Below are positions 17,677 through 30,899 of a DNA stretch of 64,000 bases, piece after piece. The notes beneath the pieces are model-generated. The model saw only the letters and a list, made by a program, of their open reading frames with translations, was not told the origin of the DNA and searched no databases. This stretch comes from Sanderia malayensis. Lineage: Eukaryota > Cnidaria > Scyphozoa > Semaeostomeae > Pelagiidae. Positions within the stretch are counted from its first letter, which is position 1. Each line of letters begins with the position of its first letter. Made by a program: the position numbers and the translations under genes. The stretch spans positions 1,240,001 through 1,304,000 of the forward strand of contig RQOL01000855.1 of NCBI GenBank assembly GCA_013076295.1, read 5' to 3'.

Positions 17677-19192
17677 TCAGTGTTTTAGCTCATACCATTC
17701 TTTGACTTTCGTATTGTGTTTTAGAATCACTTTCGACCAATGTGCGAGCTCTTTCCCTTGTGATACAAATGCTCCACCAATATCGACTCTTCCAAGTAAC
17801 TTGTCGTCTTTATGCGTACCAAAATGTCTGTGCGATGTATTGTGCATGACTTCGAAAGTGAAACATGTCCTTTCCAGTTCCTCTTCATTCACTTTGAATT
17901 CAAAAGTTTGATCAAATTCAGGATTGGATGTTTCCTTGTGTACCGAAGTCTTCTTCGTTTTCAATACCTTTCCCAGGTTTGAGTGAGAAATTTTCACATA
18001 TGGATCTAAAAGGAAGAAAGAAAGAAATTACTTCAGGATTCGAAATAATATTGCAAAAAATGTTTGGAAATAAATTCAGTATCAAAGAAAGCATTGAAAA
18101 ACAGCAAGCTTTACTTACTCAACGTTACAAAATCAGAATGTTGAAGATTTGTTGCTTTAGACAGTGTTGTGACAATCTGATTGTTAACATAAGTCAAGGC
18201 AATTTGTATTCGTCCAACACAGTCCAAAGTAGGCTAGAAGTGAATAACACGTTGAACTGTAAATCTCGATACAACTTATGGTAAACAAAATGACAGAATA
18301 AACGTTAGACTGTAAAATATAAACATACCACTGCCGTTTTTTTCAAGTCCATCATTTCCTCCGTCTGTTCTGTTATATCGAAATCTTTCAGTGGATACAA
18401 GGCATGGCCAATTATGGTTTGACGCATGAATCTATCAGTGTCGAAGACCGTAAACCTAAGTGTTCTCTCTCGTAGAATACTATACGAGATAGAGAAAGCA
18501 AAATATTCATTGAAGTGTGGGTTTCGTGTTTTCTTCTTCATTTTTGATTGCAAATGTCTCTTTTCGTCAGGAAGCAAGCAAATTCGTACAGATGGATCAC
18601 ATGTACTACTTCCAGCCATTGACAGTGATCCGCGTGCTTGCCTTGTTGGAAGGTTTTTCACTTTGATCAAAGTAATGAATAATTTTTCTTGTGCACAATC
18701 GTATTGCAATTCAAACCAAATCCTTCCAATATGACCGCTTGGATAATCATCTTCGTTACAAAGAGATTCATTATCAGATGATACGTACAGATCTGGTCGC
18801 AATCTACCGTATGCGGTCGCAATACCAAGTACATTATCCGAGCTATCTGAAAGCACAGGGCTTCTGGGGGAGGTCGATTTATCGGAGTTATAACCTCTTT
18901 CGAAAGGATTGTTATTATCGTGTTCATCAAATTGAGGCCTGTTTTCTTTTGCTGTTGGCACGGTAAATTCAATCGTATTCACTTGGATTTTAGGGGGTTT
19001 GGTGACGATTTTCACACGTCTGTTTCTCGTTTGATAATTCTTTTGTTCACTACTCTTGTTCTTTTTTCTTTTGTAGCAAAACCACCACAAAAGTATAGCA
19101 AGAGCAATAAAAAGAGCACCAAGTGCAACACTGCAACCTATCAGCAAACCCAGGTCTACAATAAACACAGCTTGCGTCATTGAATCGCGCAT
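17677..19192 (-). CDS. Synaptotagmin-like protein A (TM, C2A, C2B)
   Basis: Exons 18329-19192, 18119-18233 and 17677-18005. The first encodes an N-terminal transmembrane helix (about residues 9-35) followed by a basic stop-transfer K-R-K-K-N-K, a Ser/Asn-rich linker and C2A (about 155-285). The other two make C2B, ending in E-W-Y-E-L. Synaptotagmins are vesicle or plasma-membrane anchored regulators of fusion. In C2A the D-P-S and F-D-T-D-R-F aspartates remain, but the last loop-3 aspartate is Thr; in C2B the loop-1 Asp is Asn and loop 3 reads M-H-N-T-S, so calcium binding by C2B is not expected. It is the only one of the five with a near-intact C2A site. Intron phases (0 between C2A and C2B, 1 inside C2B) match paralogues C, D and E. 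Confidence 0.9.
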
Positions 19193-22077
19193 GCGTAGTC
19201 ACTTAAACTTCATCAAACATAATTGAGCGACTGATCAATTATTTAGCTGAATCTTTTATATAATAATGTAGTTCTCATGACATAATGAATCATAGATGAT
19301 ATAATCATCGTGCAGTTATTAATTTAGTGATACGTTATGTGATTGGGCAGAATTAATCAAAGTAATCAAGTGATCATTGTGTAATCAGTTGATTAGTCTG
19401 GTTCTTAATCGAAATTAAGATATCCAATTAAACCGTCATGTTAATGAGGATGGAATGGAAAACAAATTCACAAATGATAGAATGCTGATCGTAAACAAAT
19501 TGGTAATACTCAGAGAAACATGTGTAGTGATGCTTCAATGAAACATCTGTCCTCAACATGTTGCCTGACGTGGGTGGGTACTATGATTCCAAATATGATT
19601 TCAATTCATTTCACTCCGTAATTAACAAAGCTTCACTTATTTGATAATAAATTGAATAAAAGGCTTATCATGGAAGAACGTGGCAGACTGCACCAAATCC
19701 AATATAGATTAGAGTCATTAACGAGAAACACCCTGAAGAATCTAACCTGCTTCTTGTGGCTTAATTCTACAGTAATGTAGAGGAATAAAAGGCCTTTCTT
19801 TAATGTATTGTGTATGCCCTTTATCATGCCGAATAATGCATAATTATTTATCCATTTTACTTTTAATACCGTGTTTTTTTCTTACTATCATCAAAAAACA
19901 CTTTTACTTTCGTTTAGTTGGTTCGCTGTTTTTACAAGTTCATGCGTTTAATTCCTTCCTCATTGTTATAATTGCCAACCTTGCACAGTCGATAATTAGT
20001 GTGGATTAATGCTACATTATTTTTTACCTTGGCATAAAGCCGTCTGTTTATAGGCTACATCGAAGTGCCAAAAAGGTGCATAAGAGAAACAAAAACTTAC
20101 TGCTTGATGATTTATTGGCTGCCACTGGCTGACCTGCGTGTCCACTTGTCATTATTAGACGTTGATGTTATATGTGTGATAACCAAACAAGCTAAAACGA
20201 ACAAAATAACTTCTCATAAGAACATTAATAGGAAAAATATAGCTTCTTTTTTTCTTGATTATATGAAACCAATATGTAGTGCTACATGAGCCAAATTGAG
20301 GCGATCTGATGCGTAGGAAATTAAAATGAAACTGCTTTGTTGATTGTTCAGCTCAATAAATAATAATATCCCTGTGCGAAGCACCTGTTACAACACACGA
20401 GGCTTTCATTGAAAAATCACAGAAATTAAAGACAAACAAAAGACCAACAAAACCCCACCAGAATAAAGGGCGTGTTTGTGAGAAAATAGAAAAATAAACT
20501 CATGTTGGATTTTAATATTTGCTTTCTTTTAATTCAATCAGCTTTATTGCATTTTCAGAAATAGAAAGTAAACGATTGCAAGCAACACGCATAGAGTTAG
20601 CTCGAATGAAATAAAAACTTTAGTCAATAAAAAACTTATATAATCTGTCTTTGAGCCAAATTTGCTTTAAACAAACTAACTAGGGGCTCGACCCGGATTA
20701 AACTACCCCACCTCGAGAAATGGGTTATTTTAGAACTAACCTGGGTTAATTTGCGAAAATCTATAATCCAAATGTGAAACTTGAAATGCGGAAAAAGAAT
20801 CAGACAAGTTCATGCAGCAGCCAGAAAAAACTCGAGCTAAACTAACCCGGGCAATTTTGTTGTTGTCAATGCATTGCGTCTTTTTTCATAATTATTAAGA
20901 TACTAAATAAGATATCATAACTAGAGAGTAGAGCTTAATTCAAGACATAAATCGGAAGACGATTTGAATCAGCAACCAGGCTATGAACGACAATTTAACA
21001 AAAGATACACAAACTAAATTTGAACAAGTTGTTGTTTCTAAATGATTGGCCTTGTTAAAAGCATGCATAATTTTACTTTTTGCTAATTAATAAATAAAGT
21101 TGGCAGCATTACCTTTTGGCTACTATTCAAAAAAGTTCGGCAACAAACTTGTGCTTTCATCCAATCTAACTTTCATTTCAAGTAATAGCGTCAAGGAAGC
21201 AAATATCAAAAATAAGTTTTAAAACGAAATTCATATTGAAATAATCATCTTTAAAACAGAGCTAGTATTTTGAATAGAAGACACTTGGTGTGTAGCCAAC
21301 CATTAAGAAGAAAACAACGCAGGGTATTTCCCGAGATGCAATGCATTAGCATTGTACAAAATCAATCAATTGAAATTCTCATAAAACATCACAAAAACAC
21401 CAGATTCACTTTCAAAAGCATATTGTTGAAGAGATTGTTTTGTTGCCTTGAAAATAATTAATTCAAGTAAACAAGAACAAGATCAAAAGTATCTGAACCA
21501 TAAAACTTCCGCAGGGAGTTGGAAAGTGAAATTAAAAGCAACCATGTGGAAACAGATTATAATCTTTGCAGTTTCATTCTTCTGGTAAAAAGTTGGTTGG
21601 AGATCTCCAAAGATTGCTCGCAATGACATTGTGCTAACTAAAGACATCACAACAAAAGATCTGTTCCTACTAATCCGATATTTCTGATAACGTGAAAGGA
21701 ATTTCCATCTTTCTACATCATAAATATAGCATAAATTTTACTTGATAAAAGCTAATATTATTGGTAAAAATATCATAGGTAAACAACAATCTGATGAATA
21801 AACTGGATTCACGTTTTAAATCCGTGAAATATCCAGACCAAACTCGTTAAAAGTGATAAATAAAAACAAAAATTGATAAATTATTACAGTGCAAACTTTG
21901 GTACGTATCAACAGCTAATTTTAGTACAACAGAAAATTAGCCATACAGCTTGATGGGATTAAACCACACTGTCTAGTCAATAGACTGTGTTTCCCATTAA
22001 CTACAGATCATACGAATACATAGCATCCCGCCAGATGAAAACCAGATCAAAAATCATGCAGTGTGGTATACTGATCA
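19193..22077. other. Intergenic, no gene recognised
   Basis: 2.9 kb between genes A and B. No domain-bearing frame. Around 20690-20870 are motifs such as ACCCGGATTAAAC, CTGGGTTAATT and CTAACCCGGG that could be a decayed inverted-repeat element, but no clear termini or target duplication could be set. Confidence 0.4.
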
Positions 22078-23897
22078 TCATAGGTAGAGTTTTTGGTACT
22101 CCGTGATTTCTTGCAGCGGTCTGGCCACGACTCTTTCCCATTGAGTCAACGAATAAGGGTCTTTACTCATGTATGGTCCAATAATGGTTGTGCCAATTAG
22201 CTCACCTGTTAATGATAGTCTCTTCATGGTTGATTTGCTATATAGATGTATCAAAATTGTAGTTTCCATCAGTTGAACTGATGTTAAGGGTAAAATGTAA
22301 CTTTCGTCAAAATTCACATCAGGATTAGCACACTTTGTGGTCGACTTCCAACGTTGAATTTCTTCACCGGCTACAAACACTGACGTTTTTACATAAAACT
22401 GCCTTCTTAATATTCCATGCGGACTTTTCAAGCCAGTCGCGTTTCCAATGTTGATCTGAATCTTGCATGCTGACGAGATCCACAGCACTGATGTCTCTAT
22501 CTTACCAGTACTAATGCATGTTGGCTAAAATGAGAATACAATGACATTTAAAGGTTTCTTCATAAGACAATCATACGCTAATCAAATTAGGTTGGATTGC
22601 AGTGTGGTTCAATTGTGTTGTTGTTGTGGCTTCTCTACTCACCTCAGAGCTTGGTTTCAATTCTTTCACAAACTCGTAAGTTGTTGCAAAATTCTTCAGG
22701 TTTTCCAAAGGATAAAAAGCATGACCAATTGGTATACGATCGTGTTTTCTCTTAGCATCATAGCATGTCAACCGTAGCGTCTTTTCGTGCAGACAATTCT
22801 TCTTTATTCCAATGTAAACAGCAGAATTTGGCATGATGGTCCAACAATTTTTTTTACTTGAAATTGCTTCCAGAAATTTGTTACATTGGGGTAGAATTGA
22901 TATTTTGCATTCTGGTTTCGATAGCCAGTTTGACCCAACAACGGAAGGACTTGGGGTGGAAAGAAGATGGACACGTTCTAATCTGATAAGAAGCATTTCG
23001 TCATCATCTGAGTACCATAATTCTGCAGTGATCTGTCCTATTATAGTGTTAGTACATCCAACTAAGTCTTCTTGCGAGCGGGTACGGGACTTTGTCATGC
23101 CACAACTTGGCAATGAATGGTGCCCAAAAACATTAACGACAGTACCATTGGCATCTCCAAATTTTCTTTCTATTTCTGGGCTAAGGTCATATCTCTTTGG
23201 TATTATAAATGGATGGTCAACTATAAAAATAGAAATCAGAAATAGTAGAAAAATAAAAATTACAACAAAACAATAACAGGAAAAGTCGATGCGGATGTGT
23301 TGCTAGTGATGAATGACGGCATCAAAATGTCAAAAATCCCCCCTGTTGCTCAGGTATTTAATTCCTGTTGCAGCATCAACAAGGATATGACGGAAATTAA
23401 ATTAGACTTCCTAAAGCAAAACATGTAGCAACATGCATGCAAAAAATCGTGCAACTTTAATCTTTGCCAAAGGATTAAAAGTCCACAAAAGAATATTTTC
23501 AACTTCAACAAACAAATTGTATGTTTTCCTATCATTTTGAAACGTTTAAAAGATGGGTCCCACGTAAAGTAGTGATTACACCTGCATTACATTGAAATTT
23601 GTAAGCTTTAAACTACAAATGCAGTACTTAATTTATGTGCTTACCTTTACGAGCTATCACAGGACTATACGACACTGTTCGATGGCTCAGAGGGGGTCTT
23701 ACTTGTCCATTTGACATTGTTTCTTTACACTGCAAAGCTTTGTCCTTATGCTTCGGTTTCTCCAGTCTAGTTCGTCTCAATTTAAAGTAAATATGCCACG
23801 AGTAATTCTCAAACTGATCTTGTTCGCTCCTTGTTGTGCCAAAGGGTTGTGTTGTGTTCTGATAGACAATTAAAAATAAGAGGCTTGCTTTCAACAT
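22078..23897 (-). CDS. Synaptotagmin-like protein B, most divergent copy (N-terminus uncertain)
   Basis: Exons 23641-23897 (linker; start unproven), 22643-23220 (C2A) and 22078-22524 (C2B in a single exon). The C2A exon joins the linker exon in phase 1 and the C2B exon in phase 0. C2A keeps the strand order and the P-I-G-H-A-F-Y-P-L-E motif seen in gene A, but loop 3 is Y-D-A-K-R-K and loop 1 has no aspartates. C2B lacks all calcium ligands and the usual C-terminal Trp (E-Y-Q-K-L). No strong membrane helix is visible in the first modelled exon; the helix is probably on an upstream exon, possibly around 24240-24330 where a GTAAGT donor exists. It lacks the phase-1 intron inside C2B that the other four share, so that intron was probably lost. 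Confidence 0.8.
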
Positions 23898-26800
23898 TTA
23901 ATTGCTGCTGTGTTTTCTGTTGTTGTGGATGTGACGCAGCATGACTTTAAATTGCTTGATGACGACACAAGTAACATGACGGGGGTGGTTGTTGTCTCAC
24001 TCAAAGAAGGGTAAACAAACAAAAACAAGGGAACAAGCACGAGATAAAATCTTCAATTACGTCATTCATGCTTTCGGAAGGTAAAATTTAAATGAAAGAT
24101 TGCACAACGCAACAACGTTGACTGTTGGATTCCCCTCTCAGCATTCAGCAAACAATTCCAGCTTTTCATTGGCCTACTTAGATAAAGTCCACATGGAATA
24201 GATAAAATAAAGGAAAATTTAAGAAGCTTTCAACTTACCAATGATAAATATTTGAAAACGTTCTGTACCAGTTGATGCCAAGGCTATAATGGCATAGCAA
24301 CATGAAAATCTATTTCACTTTCTTTTTCAAAATTATTTTTCCAAAATCCTTTTGAATAAACACTTCTCATAAGAGCTCTTAAACCAAAACTCTGAAGTTT
24401 AGTAATAATTTGAACAGCATTTAAATACTGCGTGGACGGTCCAACACAAGCCGCCAACACAAAGTGGAATTATAACTTCAATTATTTGAAAAAGAATAGA
24501 TAACTCATTATACGTACGCACAATTTCACTCGCCCACAAATTCAAACAAATTGACCTTGACAATTTCGTTGTCTTCTTTTTAAAATTACGGCCTGGTTGA
24601 GAGTGTGTTAACTTGAAGTCGTTTATCGAGTCATTAAATATTCAATATGTTATCTCTGCAGGTTCTATATACACACAGTCAGCTTAGCCATACAATTAGC
24701 TGAATCGTATTTTTACTTGGTATTCATTAAATAGCAATCAGCTGTTTGCAAAACAACCAAAACCTGCTAAAACTGCAGGCTTGGACAGCTCCTATTCCAC
24801 TTTACTAGTCAAATCGCTCAATACTTATCACTCACTCAAACAAACATTTACACGTTTTATTTTTTATAAAAATACTGGCTTGCAATAAACTAGAACTAGG
24901 ATGGCCAAAAGCTCAAGAAACTTTGGAAGACTCAGAAATAATTAAGAAACGAAATTGCTATTTTTAAGAATGAGTCGATCAACGCTGTTTTACGCATCTT
25001 TTCATTGGCATAATAGATGGTAAAAGTTCGAGCTTAAATTATGGAGACAAAGGAGAGCAAATGAGATAAATACGCATGCGTATTGGACTATGCCCACAAT
25101 TGGAAAGACTGTGCACACAATTCCAGATAAATATTTTTACGTATCTATATTTATCGGTGGCGAGTGTCCAGGCAGATGTCACTGGATATATATGAACAGA
25201 CCGGCACTGTTGGCGCTCGTTACCCCGGTGTACCAACAGAGTTAGTAGTTGAGTACGATCGGTTGATGGTTTTTCGGCGTTTCTGCCGAAAAAACTATCC
25301 TGAACGGAAAGACGAAAAGTCCCGGTCCGCCGGGGATCTACTTTCTCTTGTAGATCCTCGGCGTACCGGCCCTCATTTAATTTCCACTCATTTTCAACTC
25401 TTCAAGTGGAGCTCAGTGGACTCGATCCGCGACTCCACGAGTGGCAAGCACAAGTGCCAACCACTCCGCCACAAGAGTTGAACTAACAAAAAAGCTAATA
25501 CTAAATGGTCCATTTTGGATTTGCACGAAACTTTATATAACCGGTATCAATTTGTTTCGTGCAGAAACAATCTTATTTAATAATTTGATCAAATATCCGT
25601 AAAGAAATAAAATATTTCTCCGTAGGCATAAGTTGTTAGACTAGCTGTTAACATTGTTAAAATGAGAAACAAAATCTTTGGATTTCAGCGGAGTTAGACT
25701 TCATCTAATATGTACTCGCAAGAGCTCATGGAAGTGCAACACCCAAGAGTCTAGGGTGATGCTAAGGGTGGGAATCCAGCGCTGATTACGGACATAGTGT
25801 CTAGGCAAAATGCCACAAGGTTAATGTTGTTTTGATGCAGACATAACGATGATGCTAATTAGCAAATTTTATTAAGTAAACATGCATCATTGAGGTACAA
25901 CTAATTGCAAGCAGAGCCAATTAAAGTTGAATAATTCTTAATAAAACATTCCTTGTACTTTGTTTTAGGGCTATTGTCATTTTATATGTAGATTGTGGAA
26001 GCTATTGTCAAATTATTTGAAGTCACAATCATCAACAAAAGAACAGAACAACGTTATATTTCTTCAATTGTATTGCAGTTTGATTTTTAAATTATTGTAC
26101 TTATGATGCTTTTGACTTCCAGCAGATGAAAGTTTTGTTCGAAGGTAAGTGAAGTTTACATTGCTTGGATCATTTTTATCATGGTGCTTAATTCATTATC
26201 TTGGTGTGCCGAAAAATAATAAAATATGCAAAAAGGCATAGAAATTACAACCAAGTGAAGTTTATTAAGTCACTGGCTTGTTTAAGAAAAGAAACTCTTT
26301 AAATACAGCTGAAAATATTGACATAAAAACTGAATAATCGAAAGGATTTGTTGATCAAAGGTGCTGTTTTAAGAATAAATAAACAAGCCCCTTTATAAAT
26401 CATTTTTTTCTAATTTAAGATGAATTTATCTTTCTACTAATCATTGTTCGTTGATCGTTGCCCTTACTTGATTGAATTGGAGGATTAAAGATTTTCAAAT
26501 TTTTGAAGATCTATGTTATCAAAATTGTCCTTGAAAAATCAGAAGAAATAAGAAAACAAAAGGGAAATTTTTTGGTAAGCACAAAAATTAAATGCTTGCT
26601 CTTGAAGTTCAAATACTTCATATAATCAACTTAAGTTACAGGATATAATGAGAAATATATAAAGATATTATGTTAAAGAAGGATGCTTTCAATTCGCATT
26701 GGTGTTGATTAAACTTGTAAAGGGTTTAGCAATAGCGGAAACATAAAGAAGTACTGTTACGATGATTCCAACAGCAATTATAATTCTTAATTGGTGGCTC

Positions 26801-27720
26801 ATTATATTAAAATGAGCTACTTTGGTTTCCGGGTAAATCCCAAGAAGCTGCAAACATTTTTTCATCTTAAAGTCAAGCTAAACCAGAAAATGTTGACACA
26901 TCCTACTATTTGAAAATAGAAGGAAATTTCCCCACGTCAAATACTTGGCCTTCACAATTTGTATCTATGGATACTTCTATTCATTTCGAGATGAACTCAT
27001 TAAATGGGATTGCGAAATCTTTCAAATGAATGAAAACATGTTTTAAGAAAGATAGTTTTAACAGATCCACTGTTAGCATTTTGTATATTATACATGCACA
27101 ATCACACTGTACTATTTCATAAATATCATTTCATTTTCTTTGATATCCTTGGATTTGTGGCAAGTTTATTGATCAACCAGGTGAAAAATATTGTGTGAAA
27201 AAAGCATAAGGGATATGAGAATGAAGCTCAATATTAGGATAGTTGCTAGGTGAAATATGGCGAAAGCGATAATATTAGAAATATATATTAGTTTTGAGAT
27301 AACTAACAGGTGACAATTTGATTTTGATTGGCTGGATGTACCATTGTTTATTGTGAGAGTTCAAACTGAAATCTCGACTTGCGAAACGAGGAAACGTTGT
27401 TTGGAGATTGTAGAGAGCAGCTAGCAAGCTGTTTCAGATAGCAGTGGCTATCAAATAGATAAGAAACAGTTTTCATTTAACATCAGCTGTGCATCTTCAT
27501 ACCATTTCTTACAACAGATTTCCGCATTTTGAAATGACACAGATGTTGAACAAATATTCCACTGCTTCAAAACTGCCCCGATGAGCGTTCTATACGGTAA
27601 ACAAATATTTTGCGTTACTTCTTTCATTTTTAAATCTTGTAAAATGTCTAACACTGCATAGAGCAATGAAATATATGAATTTAAAGCTGAAAGTAATAGT
27701 CTAGCGACTTTTCATTTTAG
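23898..27720. other. Divergent intergenic region between genes B and C
   Basis: Holds the upstream regions, and probably short first exons, of two divergently transcribed synaptotagmin-like genes, plus a tRNA-derived SINE near 25.2-25.5 kb. A 71-codon minus-strand frame at 27451-27666 has protein-like composition but no recognisable domain or splice partner. Confidence 0.4.
25195..25483 (-). mobile_element. tRNA-derived SINE
   Basis: On the minus strand the head reads TGGCGGAGTGG (25461-25471), a full match to the tRNA A box TRGCNNAGYGG. It is followed 33 bp further on by GGATCGAGTCC (25418-25428), a B box with one mismatch to GGTTCGANTCC. The region between suits a Leu/Ser-type tRNA ancestor. 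A GC-rich body follows to about 25195, clearly different from the AT-rich surroundings, with the hairpin TAGATCC...GGATCTA. Target duplications and exact ends were not fixed. Confidence 0.7.
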
Positions 27721-29281
27721 AAACCTGGTTCCTGTATCTGTTAGTGGGTCTTTCGACCTTATTTGCCTGTATTCTGATAATTATTGGCATCTGCTGGTGT
27801 TGCAGAAGAACTGCAAAAGTGAAAGCAAAAACCAAACAGCCTTCGAATGTTGAACTCAAAAACAATGTCGAGTTTCAATACGACAAGGGTGTACAAAACC
27901 AACAGTGTCCATTGACGTATGAATTCCCCCCCAAGTCATTGCCAGCAACCCCATTTGAACAACGAAAAGCAAGTCAACCAACTATCGAAAGACGCCATTC
28001 TCTAGATCCCAGAACTCTCGATTTGCAAATGTATCAACGAGAGAAGAGAGAATCAATGGGTTCGTTGACGTGTCTTGGCATGGGTAGCCTCTGTTTCAAA
28101 TTGTTTTACGAAAGAGAGACTGAAAAGCTGTTTGTCACAGTTGCATCGTTGAGCAAGATATTATCGAAGATTGGCAATTCTACACCACAATTGTTTATCA
28201 AAATACAATTACTGCCAGATAAGAAAAGACGTCTTCAAACGAAGACAATCAAAGACTGCAATCCCGAGTTCTACGAACAATTCATTTTCACTGTCCCGTG
28301 CGAGGAAATTCTGAATAGAACATTAAAGTTTACAGTGTGCAATTACGACAGATTTTCCCGTCAGAATATTTATGGTTACGTCATTTTCCCTGTGGTGGAT
28401 GCGAAAGAAGATCTGGTACTTGACGATGGAACTGGGGAGATATGGAGAGAGATAACAAAAGACGAAGTACCAGTTAGTATTAATCACACTACAGCCTTCT
28501 CTTATGGTCTTCTGTGTCTAGGATCAAACCAATAGATTACGTCACTCTCTAGTTCTAAGTTGGCTCGCCATTAATGTGAATAAATGGTTTTGTATTTTTT
28601 TCTTAGCCTGGAGAAGCCAATGGGCAAGTACTGTTGTCATTGTCGCATTTACCAACAGCAGGAAGGTTGACAATGGTGATTTTGAAAGGAGCAAAGCTAA
28701 GAGTTCATGATGACACAGATTCAAGTATAAATCTTCCTATTTCATTCTTATCTAGTATTCATATAGCTGGAAATGTGATGTTATCTATTACTTCTAAAAG
28801 ACTTTCCTCGAGGGCTGGAAACCACAAAACTCAGAATAAAATGACCAAACATCCTAAAAGCCCCGAAGTATAATGCAAAATGCATTTTTAAATGACTAAA
28901 AATATGTCATTAGAGTTGGCGTTTGGTGAGTCAGCAACATAATATATCTAACGTTGTATTGTAGGTGTTTATGTAAAGATATCGATGATATCTGGTGGCA
29001 AGCCAATCAAATCAAAAAAGACAACAAATTATCGAAAAAGAGATATAATGAATCCAGTATTCAACGAGTCGTTTGTATTTGAAACACCGACTGAATATAT
29101 GGACAGAATCAGTTTCGTCTTATCAATATGTGCCCATACTAGATCAAGCTCAGGTAAACGAGTGGTTGGTAGAGTTGTCATTGGTCCATATATGTATTCA
29201 ACAGGAGATGGCCTGGCTCATTGGAATGAAATGCTGCACTCACCAAGACATTCCATTGCCAATTGGCATAAATTATGCTAA
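27721..29281 (+). CDS. Synaptotagmin-like protein C (first short exon not found)
   Basis: Exons 27721-28472, 28607-28724 and 28965-29281. The first begins with two bases of a split codon, so a small upstream start exon is missing. It encodes a transmembrane helix within the first 25 residues, then C-C-R-R, a linker and C2A (L-L-P-D-K-K-R-R-L-Q-T-K is typical). C2B follows and ends N-W-H-K-L. C2A loop 3 is C-N-Y-D-R-F-S-R-Q-N, with Asn where the first and last aspartates should be. C2B loop 1 has several Asp but loop 3 is C-A-H-T-R. Calcium-independent membrane or protein binding is the likely mode. The H-W-N-E-M motif of the C2B C-terminal helix is kept. Confidence 0.88.
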
Positions 29282-29589
29282 ACTATGCTACATTATCAAG
29301 TCAAATGATATCATATGAATCTATTCACTATTTATTTGCATAAATTATTTCTGTAAACAGTTATATAAATTATTGATATGAAAGATAAAAGCATTAGTTA
29401 TTGGGTAATAAATGGGTGTTCAGTTTGATTGATTCCTAACAAAATAACATCTTATCTTTGTTCGCATTGATGCTTCACTTGGTTTCAATATAAACCTGTT
29501 TCTGATTGTAGTAGCCACAATGCTCAACGTTTATACTAGTTGAGAATCATCTCAGTAATAATAACTATAAATATGATAGGATGGCTGAT

Positions 29590-30876
29590 GTCAAAACCTA
29601 CTAATTAGGGCCTTCTGATCATGTTGAGACAAGTTTCAGCTCTCTAGGACCATCGGTTCAAAAGTTGGTCCTGAGGGCTGGCCGCAACAAGTCAATTAGT
29701 AGCTACTTTATCTATCCTCCATGAACATCAAATTTTCAAAAATGACATTTTGAAATAGACCGAAAATTGGCAAAAAGATAGTGGGAACCTACTAATTAGG
29801 GCCTTTTGATCATTTTGAGACAAGTTTCAGCTTTCTAGGATAATTGGTTCAAAAGTTGGTCCAGAGGGCTGGCTGGAACAAGTCAATTGCTTTACGTATA
29901 CTCCATGAACGCTCAAATGCCAAAAATGACACTTTGAAATAGACCAAAATTTGGCAAACAATTAGTCGAAACCTACTAATTAGGGCCTTCTGATCATTTT
30001 GAGACACGTTTCAGCTCTCTAGGACCATCGGTTCAAAAGTTGGTCCTGAGGGCTGGCCGCGACAAGTGAATTACTTTACGTATACTCCATGAACGCTCAA
30101 ATGCCAAAAATGACATTTTGAAATAGACCGAAATTTGGCAAATAATTAGTCGAAACCTACTAATTAGGGCCTTCTGATCATTTTGAGACAAGTTTCAGCT
30201 CTCTAGGAAAATTGGTTCAAAAGTTGGTCCAGAGGGCTGGCTGCAACAAGTCAATTGCTTTACGTATACTCCATGAACGCTCAAATGCCAAAAATGACAC
30301 TTTGAAATAGACGGAAATTTGGCAAACAATTAGTCGAAACCTACTAATTAGGGCCTTCTGATCATTTTGAGACAAGTTTCAGCTCTCTAGGAAAATTGGT
30401 TCAAAAGTTGGTCCAGAGGGCTGGCTGCAACAAGTCAATTGCTTTACGTATACTCCATGAACGCTCAAATGCCAAAAATGACACTTTGAAATAGACCGAA
30501 ATTTGGCAAACAATTAGTCGAAACCTACTAATTAGGGCCTTCTGATCATTTTGAGACAAGTTTCAGCTCTCTAGGACCATCGGTTCAAAAGTTGGTCCTG
30601 AGGGCTGGCCGCAACAAGTGAATCACTTTATCTATCCTCCATGAACATCAAATTTTCAAAAATGACATTTTGAAATAGACCGAAAACTGGCAAACAAATA
30701 GTGGAAACCTACTAATTAGGGCCTTCTGAGCATTTTGAGACAAGTTTCAGCTCTCTAGGACAATTGGTTCAAAAGTTGGTCCAGAGGGCTGGCTGCAACA
30801 AGTCAATTACGCATGAACGCTCAAATGCCAAAAATGACATTTTGAAATAGACCGAAATTTGGCAAACAATTAGTCG
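29590..30876. repeat. Satellite of about 184 bp units, seven copies
   Basis: CTAATTAGGG recurs at about 29601, 29792, 29975, 30160, 30344, 30528 and 30712, giving steps of 191, 183, 185, 184, 184 and 184 bp. Units contain GGGCCTTCTGATCATTTTGA, CTCTCTAGGACCATCGGTTC and TGACATTTTGAAATAGACCG. Two sub-variants are interspersed: one has TTTACGTATACTCCATGAACG, the other TTATCTATCCTCCATGAACA. The last unit is shortened and ends abruptly at about 30875. Confidence 0.92.
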
Positions 30877-30899
30877 ACGTCTTCAAACGAAAACAATCC
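30876..30899 (+). pseudogene. Short fragment of a C2A exon at the satellite edge
   Basis: GACGTCTTCAAACGAAAACA and the following three bases match positions 28228-28250 in the C2A exon of gene C with one mismatch in 23. In gene C the segment encodes part of R-R-L-Q-T-K-T-I. It sits exactly where the last satellite unit breaks off, and the similarity stops on both sides. Confidence 0.5.

Noticed and set aside
20690..20870. Possible inverted-repeat element with ACCCGG / CCCGGG motifs
   Set aside because: Motifs are short and no matching termini or target duplication could be defined by eye.
25164..25481. A 105-codon plus-strand frame with gene-like composition
   Set aside because: It is antisense to the tRNA-derived SINE; the GC-rich SINE body keeps the frame open by chance.
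27451..27666. A 71-codon minus-strand frame with protein-like composition
   Set aside because: No recognisable domain and no splice partner; it lies in the upstream region of a plus-strand gene. Could be revisited with transcript data.
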